From: JADHMP01 sp016779985
GTDB lineage: Bacteria > Bacteroidota > Bacteroidia > Flavobacteriales > Flavobacteriaceae
Assembly: GCA_016779985.1 (NCBI GenBank)
Contig: JADHMP010000003.1
Location: forward strand, 62,001-126,000
Reading direction: 5' to 3'
Length of the DNA: 64,000 bases
The translations under genes were made by a program, and so were the position numbers. Under the pieces are notes generated by a model. That model saw only the letters and a list, made by a program, of their open reading frames with translations. It did not search any database and was not told where the DNA came from. Shown here piece after piece: positions 9,151-17,909 of the stretch. Within the stretch, counting starts at the first letter, position 1. Each line of letters begins with the position of its first letter.

Positions 9151-10682
9151 TAACAGGACAAAATATAATTGAAGGGAAAATTTCCAAAAACGATAGAGAT
9201 TCCATTTTTCAAGCTTTGAATGCGAATACCCAAAAACCGATCGCACCCAATTTTGAAGAAGCTAGTAAAGATCAAATTCAGAATGCAATTGTATCTGCAT
9301 CAAAAGCCTTCCCTGTTTTTGCCCACTCCACACCCCAAAAACGTGCTGATTTGCTTACAAAAATAAAAGAGGAACTGTTGGTTAGTGAAAATGAAATTAA
9401 AGCCCGCTATCGAGACGAATCCGGTTATCCGGAGGGACGTGCCAATATTGAATTTCAGCGCACTATTGGACAAATACAATCGTTCATTGACTTGCTGAAT
9501 GAAGGGTCTTATATACAAGCGCGCATTCACAAAACGGGCGCAGGTCCTGACTTACGAAAAATGCTCTATCCTATCGGTCCGATTGTTGTTTTTGGAGCTA
9601 GCAATTTTCCTTTGGCATTTTCTACTGCTGGCGGAGATACTATTTCAGCGTTGGCTGCTGGTTGTCCAGTAATTTTGAAAGCACACCCCTATCATGCAGG
9701 GACCAGCGAATGGGTAGCAAGCTGTATTGTTCGAGCAATTTCAAATTCGGGATTACCTCACGGTATATTTTCCCATCTCAATGGAGAAAGTCACCAAGTA
9801 GGAGAAGAATTAGTAAACCATCCTAACATAAAAGGGGTCGGATTTACAGGAAGTTTTAAGGGTGGAAAAGCACTCTATGATTTGGCTCAAAAAAGAACAG
9901 AACCTATACCAGTTTTTGCAGAAATGGGAAGTGTAAATCCCATCTTTATTTTTTCAAATAGATTGAAAACAGATTCAGAATTGCCTGTTCAGCTCGCTGC
10001 ATCTGTAGCTTTAGGGTGGGGACAATTTTGTACTAACCCAGGGCTAATAGTAATTTGTAGTGATGAATCAGAGCCCTCATTTTTTTTTAAATTAAAGGAC
10101 GCTTTGTTAGGGCAGCCTTCCGGAACTATGGTGCATCCTAACATTGAACAAAATTATTTACAAAAAGTAGAACAACTTTCAAAAGAGAAAATTTACCTTG
10201 AGAAGTCAAAAGAATCAAATGCTGCAGTAGGTCTTGTCAAAGCGGATCAATTTCTTCAAAATCCAGAAATAGGAGAAGAAGTTTTTGGACCTTTCACTCT
10301 CGTTGTACATTGTCTTAACCAAAGTGAAATGCTAGCTGTTTTAGAGGAATTACCCGGTCAGTTAACCTTGAGTTTGTTAGGAACCGATTCTGATAAAAAG
10401 GCACTTCAAGAAACACTTCCCTTAGCGAAACAAAAGGCAGGAAGGTTGTTGTTTGAGGGTGTGCCTACAGGAGTTGCCGTAACACAAGCCATGCAACATG
10501 GAGGCCCATTTCCAGCAAGTACAGACGGAAGATTCACCTCTGTAGGGACAGATGCAATTTATCGGTGGATGCGTCCTGTGGCTTTTCAAGATTGTCCAAA
10601 CGAACTATTACCACCGGCCTTGCAGAAAGAAAATCCTTTAAAGCTTTGGCGAAGTGTCAATGGAGAGTTAATGCAAGACTAA
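9147..10682 (+). CDS. Aldehyde dehydrogenase, probable 2-oxoglutarate semialdehyde dehydrogenase
   Basis: A 511-residue NAD(P)+-dependent aldehyde dehydrogenase. The catalytic cysteine is Cys295 (WGQFCTNPG), the general base is Glu259 (FAEMGSVNP), and Asn153 (FGASNFPLAF) forms the oxyanion site. The sequence resembles type III 2-oxoglutarate semialdehyde dehydrogenases, which oxidise the product of the upstream DapA-like enzyme to 2-oxoglutarate and so feed the TCA cycle. The start overlaps the upstream stop by four bases, and the next gene begins directly after this stop, so it is translated as part of an operon. The assignment of substrate rests mostly on this context. Confidence 0.88.
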   Translation: MITGQNIIEGKISKNDRDSIFQALNANTQKPIAPNFEEASKDQIQNAIVSASKAFPVFAHSTPQKRADLLTKIKEELLVSENEIKARYRDESGYPEGRANIEFQRTIGQIQSFIDLLNEGSYIQARIHKTGAGPDLRKMLYPIGPIVVFGASNFPLAFSTAGGDTISALAAGCPVILKAHPYHAGTSEWVASCIVRAISNSGLPHGIFSHLNGESHQVGEELVNHPNIKGVGFTGSFKGGKALYDLAQKRTEPIPVFAEMGSVNPIFIFSNRLKTDSELPVQLAASVALGWGQFCTNPGLIVICSDESEPSFFFKLKDALLGQPSGTMVHPNIEQNYLQKVEQLSKEKIYLEKSKESNAAVGLVKADQFLQNPEIGEEVFGPFTLVVHCLNQSEMLAVLEELPGQLTLSLLGTDSDKKALQETLPLAKQKAGRLLFEGVPTGVAVTQAMQHGGPFPASTDGRFTSVGTDAIYRWMRPVAFQDCPNELLPPALQKENPLKLWRSVNGELMQD

Positions 10683-11693
10683 ATGGTATCTTCAACACGT
10701 CATGTTTTTGAATGTATAGAAGCTTACACTGCTGGGAATCCCGTGAGGCTTATTAAAGGCCCCAGACCCAATTTAGAGGGGGTTAGCATGGCTGACAAAA
10801 GAATCCATTTTATAGAAGTCTTTGATTGGATTCGGACAGGACTAATGTTTGAACCCCAAGGTCATGATATGATGAGCGGTAGTTTTTATTATCCACCTTG
10901 TCATGAAAAAAATGACGTTGCTATTCTATTTATTGAAACTAGTGGTTGTTTACCCATGTGTGGTCATGGACTGATTGGAACCCTAACAATATTATTGGAA
11001 GAAAAATTAATCACTCCAAAAACGCAAGGGCAGCTTCGAGTTGAAACACCAGCGGGTCTTGTGGTGGCAAGTTATAGGCAAAAAAAGGATAAAGTTGAAG
11101 AGGTGTCTTTCACAAATGTTCCCTCTTATTTGGAAGCAGAAAATCTCTCAGTTGATTGCCCTGGGTTGGGGACACTCAAAGTGGATGTCGCTTATGGAGG
11201 CAATTTTTATGCTATTGTTGATGAACAAGAAAATTTTAGAGACCTTGAAGATTATAGTGTTTCAGATTTAATAGCATGGAGTAGAGAAATTCGAAATGCA
11301 CTTAATCGTAATCAACATTTTGAACACATAGAAGACGCTAAAATCAAAGGGTGTAGCCATGTACTTTGGACTGGAGCTCCAACCCAAAAAGGAGCCACTG
11401 CAAGAAATGCTGTGTTTTATGGAGATAAAGCGATTGATCGTTCTCCGTGTGGAACAGGCACCTCTTCACGCATGGCACAATGGGTTGCAAAAGGACTTTT
11501 AAACATTGGAGACTCTTTTGTGCATGAAAGTAAAATCGGCTCTTTATTTACAGGAACTGTTCTAAAAAAAATCACTATGGGTGGGCAGCCGGCGATAATA
11601 CCACAAATTACAGGGTCAGCACGAATTATTGGATATAGCCAGCGAATTTTAGACCCTATCGATCCCTATGTTAAAGGATTTCAAGTGCTATAA
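10683..11693 (+). CDS. 4-hydroxyproline 2-epimerase (proline racemase family)
   Basis: A 336-residue proline-racemase-fold enzyme that interconverts trans-4-hydroxy-L-proline and cis-4-hydroxy-D-proline without a cofactor. Both catalytic cysteines are present: Cys93 in PMCGHG and Cys256 in SPCGTGTSSRMAQ. Two cysteines mark racemases and epimerases, while a threonine at the second site would indicate trans-3-hydroxyproline dehydratase. True proline racemase cannot be excluded from motifs alone, but the neighbours favour hydroxyproline. The ATG follows the upstream TAA immediately, and the next gene begins two bases after this stop. Confidence 0.9.
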   Translation: MVSSTRHVFECIEAYTAGNPVRLIKGPRPNLEGVSMADKRIHFIEVFDWIRTGLMFEPQGHDMMSGSFYYPPCHEKNDVAILFIETSGCLPMCGHGLIGTLTILLEEKLITPKTQGQLRVETPAGLVVASYRQKKDKVEEVSFTNVPSYLEAENLSVDCPGLGTLKVDVAYGGNFYAIVDEQENFRDLEDYSVSDLIAWSREIRNALNRNQHFEHIEDAKIKGCSHVLWTGAPTQKGATARNAVFYGDKAIDRSPCGTGTSSRMAQWVAKGLLNIGDSFVHESKIGSLFTGTVLKKITMGGQPAIIPQITGSARIIGYSQRILDPIDPYVKGFQVL

Positions 11694-11695
11694 CC

Positions 11696-12949
11696 ATGGA
11701 GAAAAAAATTGTTATCGTGGGAGGTGGTATTGTGGGTTTGAGTTGTGCTTACTATCTTGAAAAAGAGGGACATAATGTGACTTTGATTGACAAAGGTAAT
11801 TTTTCTGAGGGAGCCTCTTATGTCAATGCGGGTTATTTAACCCCAAGCCACATTCTACCTCTGGCAGCACCAGGTATGGTGGAAAAAGGATTTCGTTGGA
11901 TGTTCAGATCAAATAGTCCTTTTTATATTCAGCCTCGCTTAGATTATGACTTATTTCGGTGGGGGATGTATTTTATACGGTCGTGTTCTAACAAACATGT
12001 GGAACGGTCTATCAAAGTGATTAAAAACATTAATCTTTTGAGCAAAGAGCTTTACTTGGACATGCACCAAGCCTCTGAATTTGATTTTCAAATGGAGTCC
12101 AAAGGGCTTTTGATGGCTTATCAAACAGCAGAAACTGAAAAAGAAGAATCCATTGTCATGAAAAGGGCACAGGCAGAAGGACTTGAAGTAAAACAACTAT
12201 CAGCTAATGAGGTAGCCCATCTTCAGCCTGAGGCTCCAATGAATATTGCTGGCGCTTTTTGGTATCGATGTGATGCTCATGTCAATCCAGAATATTTCAT
12301 GCAACAATTAAAAAACTATTTGGAAAGAAAGGGGGTTCAGATTTTGGCAAAAACAACAGTATTAGGTTTTAATATAAACGCAAATAAAGTAAAAAGCGTT
12401 GTGCTTGTTGATAAACAGATTGAGGCTGACAGTGTTGTAGTGGCAACTGGGGCTTGGTCTGAAAATTTGTTGAAGCCTTTGGGGATAAAACTTCCAGTTC
12501 AGGCAGGCAAAGGATATCGAATCAATGTGAAGAAAACACCCAAAATTACTTATCCTGCTCTTTTACTTGAACCTAAAGTTGCAGTTACTCCTATGCAAGA
12601 CTATACCCGATTTGGAGGCACTATGGAGTTATCAGGCATCAATCATAAACTCAATAAAAAACGAATAATAGCTATAGCAAATGGAGCGAAAAACTTCTAT
12701 AGTGACCTAGAAATTCCTGAAGAAGCAATTCAAACAGCCCGCTGTGGTTTACGACCCTTATCTCCTGATGGATTACCTTTTATAGGGATCCATAAGAAAT
12801 GTAAAAACTTAATTTTAGCCACTGGACACGCTATGATGGGCTGGAGTTTGGGTCCTGCTACAGGAAAATTAGTCGCTGAATCTTTGTCAGAAAAAAAATT
12901 GTCTTTGGCATTGGAACCCTTTCATCCCGAAAGGAAATTTGGCATCTAA
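11696..12949 (+). CDS. FAD-dependent amino-acid dehydrogenase, probable D-hydroxyproline dehydrogenase
   Basis: A 417-residue DadA/D-amino-acid-oxidase-type flavoprotein. The N-terminus holds the FAD-binding GGGIVG (residues 9-14) followed by LIDKG. The C-terminal family motif is seen in CGLRPLSPDGLPFIG and ATGHAMMGWSLGPATGKL. The expected reaction is oxidation of cis-4-hydroxy-D-proline to pyrroline-4-hydroxy-2-carboxylate, the substrate of the first enzyme of the operon. Electrons probably enter the respiratory chain, since most members are dehydrogenases that may associate with the membrane. It is the last gene of the four-gene operon and converges on hemB with one base between the stops. 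Confidence 0.87.
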   Translation: MEKKIVIVGGGIVGLSCAYYLEKEGHNVTLIDKGNFSEGASYVNAGYLTPSHILPLAAPGMVEKGFRWMFRSNSPFYIQPRLDYDLFRWGMYFIRSCSNKHVERSIKVIKNINLLSKELYLDMHQASEFDFQMESKGLLMAYQTAETEKEESIVMKRAQAEGLEVKQLSANEVAHLQPEAPMNIAGAFWYRCDAHVNPEYFMQQLKNYLERKGVQILAKTTVLGFNINANKVKSVVLVDKQIEADSVVVATGAWSENLLKPLGIKLPVQAGKGYRINVKKTPKITYPALLLEPKVAVTPMQDYTRFGGTMELSGINHKLNKKRIIAIANGAKNFYSDLEIPEEAIQTARCGLRPLSPDGLPFIGIHKKCKNLILATGHAMMGWSLGPATGKLVAESLSEKKLSLALEPFHPERKFGI

Positions 12950-12950
12950 T

Positions 12951-13922
12951 TTAAAGAAGATCTATTGCCTGTTCTGCAAAATAACTCGCAATTAAGCTTG
13001 CTCCTGCGCGCTTAAAGGCCAATAGTTGTTCTAGCATGACGCTATCATGATCTAGCCAACCTTTTTCAGCAGCAGCTTTGAGCATGGCATATTCACCGCT
13101 CACTTGATAGACAGCAATGGGATTATTGATTTGGTTAGACAAGTCTCTTACAATATCAAGATAGGGCATACCAGGTTTTACCATCACAATATCAGCTCCT
13201 TCTTCGATATCTCGGAGTGTTTCTTCGAGGGCCACTTTACGATTGCCACAATTCATTTGATACGATTTTTTGTCGCCAAAAGCAGGGGCAGAATCTAAGG
13301 CCTCTCTAAAGGGACCATATAGTGATGAAGCATATTTAGCACTATAGCTCATAAGTATGACATCAGGAAAATTATTTTCTTCTAAGGTTTGTCGAATCTT
13401 TAAAATACGACCATCCATCATATCGCTTGGTGCAAGAGCATCGGCTCCAGCTTGTGCGTGTGAAAGTGCCATTTTTGACAGAATTTCTATAGTAGGATCG
13501 TTCAACACTTTTCCGTTTTTTACGATGCCATCGTGTCCTTCTGAAGAATAAGGATCCAGTGCAACATCAGTAAAAACAACCATCTCAGGAGTCACATTTT
13601 TTATTGTTTTAATTGCGTTTTGCATTAATCCATCAGCATTGTACGCTTCTGTTCCAGCATTGTCTTTTTTGGCTTGAGGGACTTTCACAAAAACGAGAAC
13701 TGCTTTTGCTCCTTTTTTCCAAAGTGATTGCACATGAGTTGCTAATTGATCTAAACTATATCTAAAATAATCTGGCAACGAAAGAATAGGTTCCTTTTTA
13801 TTATTTCCTTCTACAACAAATAAAGGAACAATAAAATCAGTTGGAGAAAGCTTGTGTTCCTGCACCAATTCTCGGATGCTATGGCTTGCTCTAAGTCTAC
13901 GGTTTCTTTGAATAGGGAACAT
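12951..13922 (-). CDS. hemB: Delta-aminolevulinic acid dehydratase (porphobilinogen synthase)
   Basis: A 323-residue cytoplasmic enzyme that condenses two 5-aminolevulinate molecules to porphobilinogen. The two active-site lysines are Lys196 (SYSAKYASSLYGPFR) and Lys249 (VMVKPGMPYLD). The metal-site segment reads DVALDPYSSEGHDG (119-132): the three zinc-binding cysteines of animal and yeast enzymes are replaced, with aspartates present. This is the magnesium/potassium-type site known from Pseudomonas and plants. The length is normal. The gene follows the antiporter gene by 16 bases on the same strand and so is probably the end of the hem transcript. Confidence 0.96.
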   Translation of the reverse strand: MFPIQRNRRLRASHSIRELVQEHKLSPTDFIVPLFVVEGNNKKEPILSLPDYFRYSLDQLATHVQSLWKKGAKAVLVFVKVPQAKKDNAGTEAYNADGLMQNAIKTIKNVTPEMVVFTDVALDPYSSEGHDGIVKNGKVLNDPTIEILSKMALSHAQAGADALAPSDMMDGRILKIRQTLEENNFPDVILMSYSAKYASSLYGPFREALDSAPAFGDKKSYQMNCGNRKVALEETLRDIEEGADIVMVKPGMPYLDIVRDLSNQINNPIAVYQVSGEYAMLKAAAEKGWLDHDSVMLEQLLAFKRAGASLIASYFAEQAIDLL

Positions 13923-13938
13923 GTTTCAAAAATAAGGA

Positions 13939-15234
13939 TTATTCATTTGTTGTTTCATTTGATTCTTGAGAATCTTTTAAAGGAAATTCAACTGTAGGCG
14001 ACAAGAGTTCGTCTTGGTCTAGTTTGAGGGGCTCTGCTTTTTTGGTGGTGTTATTTCCTAAAATAAGGACTACCATAGACAACAAAATGACCACCAACAA
14101 AGTACGTTCATCAATCCACTCACTTCTCACAAAGGGAAATGAAATTTCATCTATTTGTAAAAAAAGTAATATGCTAATAAGCCCTCTGGGTGCCATATAT
14201 AGTAGGGGAGCTGTATTGAGCTTAAAACTTCCAATCATAAAATAAAGATGCCTTAAGAAAAGCATTATGAAAAAAATAAGAGCCCCATACAGAAAAGGTT
14301 CTAGACTATTAAATTGACTAAGCGATATGGAAAAGCCAAAGAATAAGAAGAAAAAAGTTCTTACTAAAAAGGTTGACTCTGCCGTGAGAATATGAAATTC
14401 ATGTAGTCCTTTTTCAGATTCCTCAAGGTTTAGGTATTTTATCAAAAATGGAGGTAAAAGTGATTTTACGTTGCTCATGAATAAACCAAAAATAAAAATG
14501 GTAACCAAAGCAGGCAAGTGGAGAAGCTTTCCAAAGGCATAGACTAAAACCAATAGGGCTAGAATTAAAAAAAACTTTACATGGTAGGCAATGTTTTGTA
14601 AAAGGCGAAATAATACATAAGTGATGACCAACGAAATTAGTATAACACCGATAATTTGAAATGCAAGACTTATCATGGACTGTCCTCCAAGCAATGACTG
14701 GTCACTTTCAAATTGGCGAAGGGCATAATTGAAAATCATTATTCCTAAAATATCTGAAAAAGTAGATTCATAAACCACAAATTCTTTATCATTGGGTAAA
14801 AGTCCTCCAGCTGAAGGAATGGCCACTGCGCTACTGATGATGGAAAGTGGTATTGAATAGATGATAGCGGAGTTGAATTGTAAATCAAGTATTTTTTGAA
14901 AAACAAAGGTTAAACCCACAATGTTGGTAACCAAAAGCACAGCAGCTGCCACAAACCCTTTGATTATTAGAGGGAGTTTTTCTTTAGTAATTTCCAGTTC
15001 CAAAGCACCTTCTAGGACAATTAGAATCAGACCAATAGTACCTAAAACAGGAATTAAATTATCAAGAACACCTACTAAGTCGGAGCTGTAAGCCGCTGCA
15101 ATTGCTCTAATAATCATTCCTGTGACCATCAATAAAATAACAGCAGGAAATTTTGTTCTCCTTGCCAGTGCATCAAACAAGTAGGAGAAGATGATTAGTA
15201 TAGGAAAAACAAAAAGAATGGTTAGCGTATTCAT
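13939..15234 (-). CDS. Cation:proton antiporter (CPA/NhaP type)
   Basis: A 431-residue polytopic inner-membrane protein with about 12 hydrophobic segments, starting with NTLTILFVFPILIIFSYLF. It matches the Na+/H+ exchanger domain family: an early membrane segment with GLILIVLEGALEL, the segment YESTFSDILGIMIFNYAL and later MAPRGLISILLFLQI, which carry charged residues typical of the ion path. The C-terminal tail is short and hydrophilic and lacks a TrkA/RCK domain. The expected role is Na+ or K+ export against protons. It is unusual that the gene sits between hemF and hemB on the same strand. The gap to hemF is 67 bases and the gap to hemB is 16. Confidence 0.85.
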   Translation of the reverse strand: MNTLTILFVFPILIIFSYLFDALARRTKFPAVILLMVTGMIIRAIAAAYSSDLVGVLDNLIPVLGTIGLILIVLEGALELEITKEKLPLIIKGFVAAAVLLVTNIVGLTFVFQKILDLQFNSAIIYSIPLSIISSAVAIPSAGGLLPNDKEFVVYESTFSDILGIMIFNYALRQFESDQSLLGGQSMISLAFQIIGVILISLVITYVLFRLLQNIAYHVKFFLILALLVLVYAFGKLLHLPALVTIFIFGLFMSNVKSLLPPFLIKYLNLEESEKGLHEFHILTAESTFLVRTFFFLFFGFSISLSQFNSLEPFLYGALIFFIMLFLRHLYFMIGSFKLNTAPLLYMAPRGLISILLFLQIDEISFPFVRSEWIDERTLLVVILLSMVVLILGNNTTKKAEPLKLDQDELLSPTVEFPLKDSQESNETTNE

Positions 15235-15301
15235 TTTGATTTGGTATGCTATGAACTAACAAGGTAAGAAAAAGGAAATACAGATTGTGTCATAAAAAGT
15301 A

Positions 15302-16204
15302 TCACACCCAAGTTTTAGGTTCTTTTAATACATCAATTAAGGTAGCCTCGTCGCTTCCATCTTTAGGATGATGGTTATAGAACCACTGAACTTTAGGAGG
15401 AAGGCTCATCAATATGCTTTCTATTCTACCATTGGTTTTAAGCCCAAAGAGTGTTCCTTTATCGTGAATCAAATTAAATTCAACATAGCGCCCTCTTCTG
15501 ATTTCCTGCCATTGTCTTTGCTCATCAGTAAAGGGTAGATTTTTTCTTTTTTCTACTATGGGGAGATAGGCAGATAAAAAACGGTTTCCAACTTCACAGA
15601 CAAAGGCATACCGATCTCCTATAGTAAATGATTTTTCGGGCCTTAAATAATCAAAAAAAAGACCACCTACACCTCTTGCTTCTTTGCGATGTGCATTCCA
15701 AAAATAGGAATCACACTGCGCTTTAAAAGTTTTATAGAAATTAGGATGGTGTTTGTCACAAGCGGCTTTACATGTTTGATGAAAGTGAATAGCGTCTTTC
15801 TCAAACAAATAATAGGGGGTGAGGTCTAACCCTCCGCCAAACCATTGGTCTTGGATTTCATGTTTTTCATTATACATTTCAAAATACCGCCAATTAGCAT
15901 GAACTGTGGGAACCATTGGGTTTTTTGGATGGAGAACTAAGCTGAGACCACAGGCAAAAAAATCAACTTCTCCTACTTTGAAGTAGGACTGCATACTTTT
16001 GGGAAGTGGGCCATGAACGGCAGAAATATTTACCCCTCCTTTTTCAAAAACCTTTCCATTTTCAATGATTCTTGTTTGTCCCCCTCCTCCCTCTGGTCTT
16101 TCCCAGAGATCTTCCTTGAAAGTAGCCTGACCATCGGTTTTTTCTACACCAGAAGTAATCTCATTCTGTAGGTTTTTGATATAGGCGTAGAAGAGATTTT
16201 TCAT
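15302..16204 (-). CDS. hemF: Oxygen-dependent coproporphyrinogen III oxidase
   Basis: A 300-residue enzyme that oxidatively decarboxylates two propionate side chains of coproporphyrinogen III to vinyl groups using O2, giving protoporphyrinogen IX. Family signatures are clear: WERPEGGGGQTRI near 31-43, HANWRYFEMY, the FGGGLDLTPYYL stretch, and RRGRYVEFNLIHDKGTLFGL near the C-terminus. The length is the normal one for HemF. Its use implies aerobic heme synthesis; no hemN is seen in the window. The ATG at 16204 lies 15 bases after the hemE stop. Confidence 0.97.
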   Translation of the reverse strand: MKNLFYAYIKNLQNEITSGVEKTDGQATFKEDLWERPEGGGGQTRIIENGKVFEKGGVNISAVHGPLPKSMQSYFKVGEVDFFACGLSLVLHPKNPMVPTVHANWRYFEMYNEKHEIQDQWFGGGLDLTPYYLFEKDAIHFHQTCKAACDKHHPNFYKTFKAQCDSYFWNAHRKEARGVGGLFFDYLRPEKSFTIGDRYAFVCEVGNRFLSAYLPIVEKRKNLPFTDEQRQWQEIRRGRYVEFNLIHDKGTLFGLKTNGRIESILMSLPPKVQWFYNHHPKDGSDEATLIDVLKEPKTWV

Positions 16205-16219
16205 CTATTAAGATTTTAA

Positions 16220-17245
16220 TTAGGAGCGATAGGTTTTTACCGCATCAATAAAAGCACGAGCGTGATCAACAGGAATATTTGGTAATATGCCATGGCCTAG
16301 ATTGACAATATATCTGTCTTTTCCAAAGGCATCAATCATGGATTTCACACCTAATCGAATTTCGGGGATGGGTGACAGAAGTCTCGCCGGATCATAATTC
16401 CCTTGCAGGGTAATTTTTCCTCCCGACAGATACCGCGCATTTATGGCAGAGCACGTCCAATCTATACCCAGCGCAGCAGCACCAGACTGGCTCATATCTT
16501 TTAAGGCAAACCAGCACCCTTTCCCAAAGACGATCACTTCAGTTTCCAATTTCAAACGCTCTACAATTTGTTTTAAATAGGGCCATGAAAATTGGTTGTA
16601 ATCTTGAGGAGACAATAGCCCACCCCAAGAATCAAAAAGTTGAACTGCATCAGCACCTGCTTTTACTTGAGCGAGTAAATAATCAATAGTAAGTGTTGTA
16701 ATTTTTTGTAACAGCATATGGGCTGTTTTGGGTTGACTAAAACAAAATGCTTTTGCCTTATCAAAGGTTTTGGAGCCTTGCCCTTGTAGGGCATAGCAAA
16801 GGAGAGTCCAAGGTGATCCTGCAAATCCAATGAGTGGAACTTCGTTGGCCAAAGCTTTTTTAGACATTTTTATGGCTTCCATAACATAATGTAATCGGTC
16901 TTCAGCTTTTGGAACATGTATAGCTTCAACATCCTCATAGGTTTTTATGGGATTTGGCAACCAAGGACCCACTCCCTCTTTCATCTCAACAGTAATGTCT
17001 AGGGCTTGAAGAACTACCAAAATATCACTGAAAATAATGGCTGCATCTGGTCCCACTTGCTCGATGGGCATTATGGTAATTTCTGTAGCCAGCTCTGGTG
17101 TTTGACAGCGCGTAAAAAAATCGTATTTTTTTTTGAGTTTCATGAAGTCAGGAAGATAACGCCCTGCCTGTCTCATCATCCAAACAGGGGGTCTCTCAAC
17201 AGTTTCGCCCTTTAGGGCTTTCAGAAATAAATCATTTTTAAGCAT
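16220..17245 (-). CDS. hemE: Uroporphyrinogen decarboxylase
   Basis: A 341-residue cytoplasmic TIM-barrel enzyme that removes four carboxyl groups from uroporphyrinogen III to form coproporphyrinogen III. The N-terminal signature RPPVWMMRQAGRYLP (18-32) carries the substrate-binding arginine; GFAGSPWTLLCYALQG is the second family signature, and VQLFDSWGGLLS and NLGHGILPNIPVDH complete the fold. The length is as expected. The start overlaps the end of hemD by eight bases, so the hemA-C-D-E-F series is translated as one tightly coupled operon. Confidence 0.97.
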   Translation of the reverse strand: MLKNDLFLKALKGETVERPPVWMMRQAGRYLPDFMKLKKKYDFFTRCQTPELATEITIMPIEQVGPDAAIIFSDILVVLQALDITVEMKEGVGPWLPNPIKTYEDVEAIHVPKAEDRLHYVMEAIKMSKKALANEVPLIGFAGSPWTLLCYALQGQGSKTFDKAKAFCFSQPKTAHMLLQKITTLTIDYLLAQVKAGADAVQLFDSWGGLLSPQDYNQFSWPYLKQIVERLKLETEVIVFGKGCWFALKDMSQSGAAALGIDWTCSAINARYLSGGKITLQGNYDPARLLSPIPEIRLGVKSMIDAFGKDRYIVNLGHGILPNIPVDHARAFIDAVKTYRS

Positions 17246-17909
17246 AAGCGCTGAAGTGTTGTTTGAGTTTTACTAATAGTGCTGATTCTTTGGGCTGTGT
17301 TGCCACATAAAACTGATCTGTGTGTTTTTTTAGTGCATTGGCAGTGGTGGTGCCAATACAAAATCCATAGGTGTTTTTAGGCCATTTGTTTTTAATAAAA
17401 AAACTTTCAACAGCCGAAGGGCTATAGAATAAAATACCCTCAACGTCCAACTTAATTTTATGGGGTGTTAAGAGCGTATCATAAATTGGTATAATAGTAA
17501 GTTTCATCTCATTTTGAGCAAAAACGAGCTCTAAATCATCCATTCTTCGGGTGCCACAAAAAAATGAAAATTGCTCATTTTTGTGATTTTTTACTAAAAA
17601 ATGCGCTAATTCTGATGCATTTTGCGCCATTTTAACCACTTTTTGGCCATTTTTTCCCAAAAGCGATTTTACCTTTTCACCGACACAGAAACACTTTTTA
17701 TCTTTTAGTAAATCTTGATTAGGTTGTTGTTTTTGTAAAAGAATGCGAACAGCATTTTGACTTGTAAAAATTACATTTTGGTCCACTTCCTTTAATTCAA
17801 AAGCAATAGGTTTTATTTCAATTAAAGGAATATCGACTACTGAATACCCTTGCTGAAGTAATCTTTCTTTAAAAGATAAAGAGATATTTTTGGTAACTAT
17901 CAGACGCAT
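17238..17909 (-). CDS. hemD: Uroporphyrinogen-III synthase
   Basis: A 223-residue protein with the two-domain fold of HemD, which closes and inverts ring D of hydroxymethylbilane. HemD sequences diverge strongly, so recognition rests on the pattern: an N-terminal VTKNISLSFKERL, NVIFTSQNAVRILL, a central CVGEKVKSLL, then GILFYSPSAVESFF and CIGTTTANALKK. Its position between hemC and hemE supports the call. The ATG at 17909 shares one base with the hemC stop (TGATG); a TTG one codon upstream is possible but less likely. Length is slightly short but within the family range. Confidence 0.88.
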   Translation of the reverse strand: MRLIVTKNISLSFKERLLQQGYSVVDIPLIEIKPIAFELKEVDQNVIFTSQNAVRILLQKQQPNQDLLKDKKCFCVGEKVKSLLGKNGQKVVKMAQNASELAHFLVKNHKNEQFSFFCGTRRMDDLELVFAQNEMKLTIIPIYDTLLTPHKIKLDVEGILFYSPSAVESFFIKNKWPKNTYGFCIGTTTANALKKHTDQFYVATQPKESALLVKLKQHFSAYA

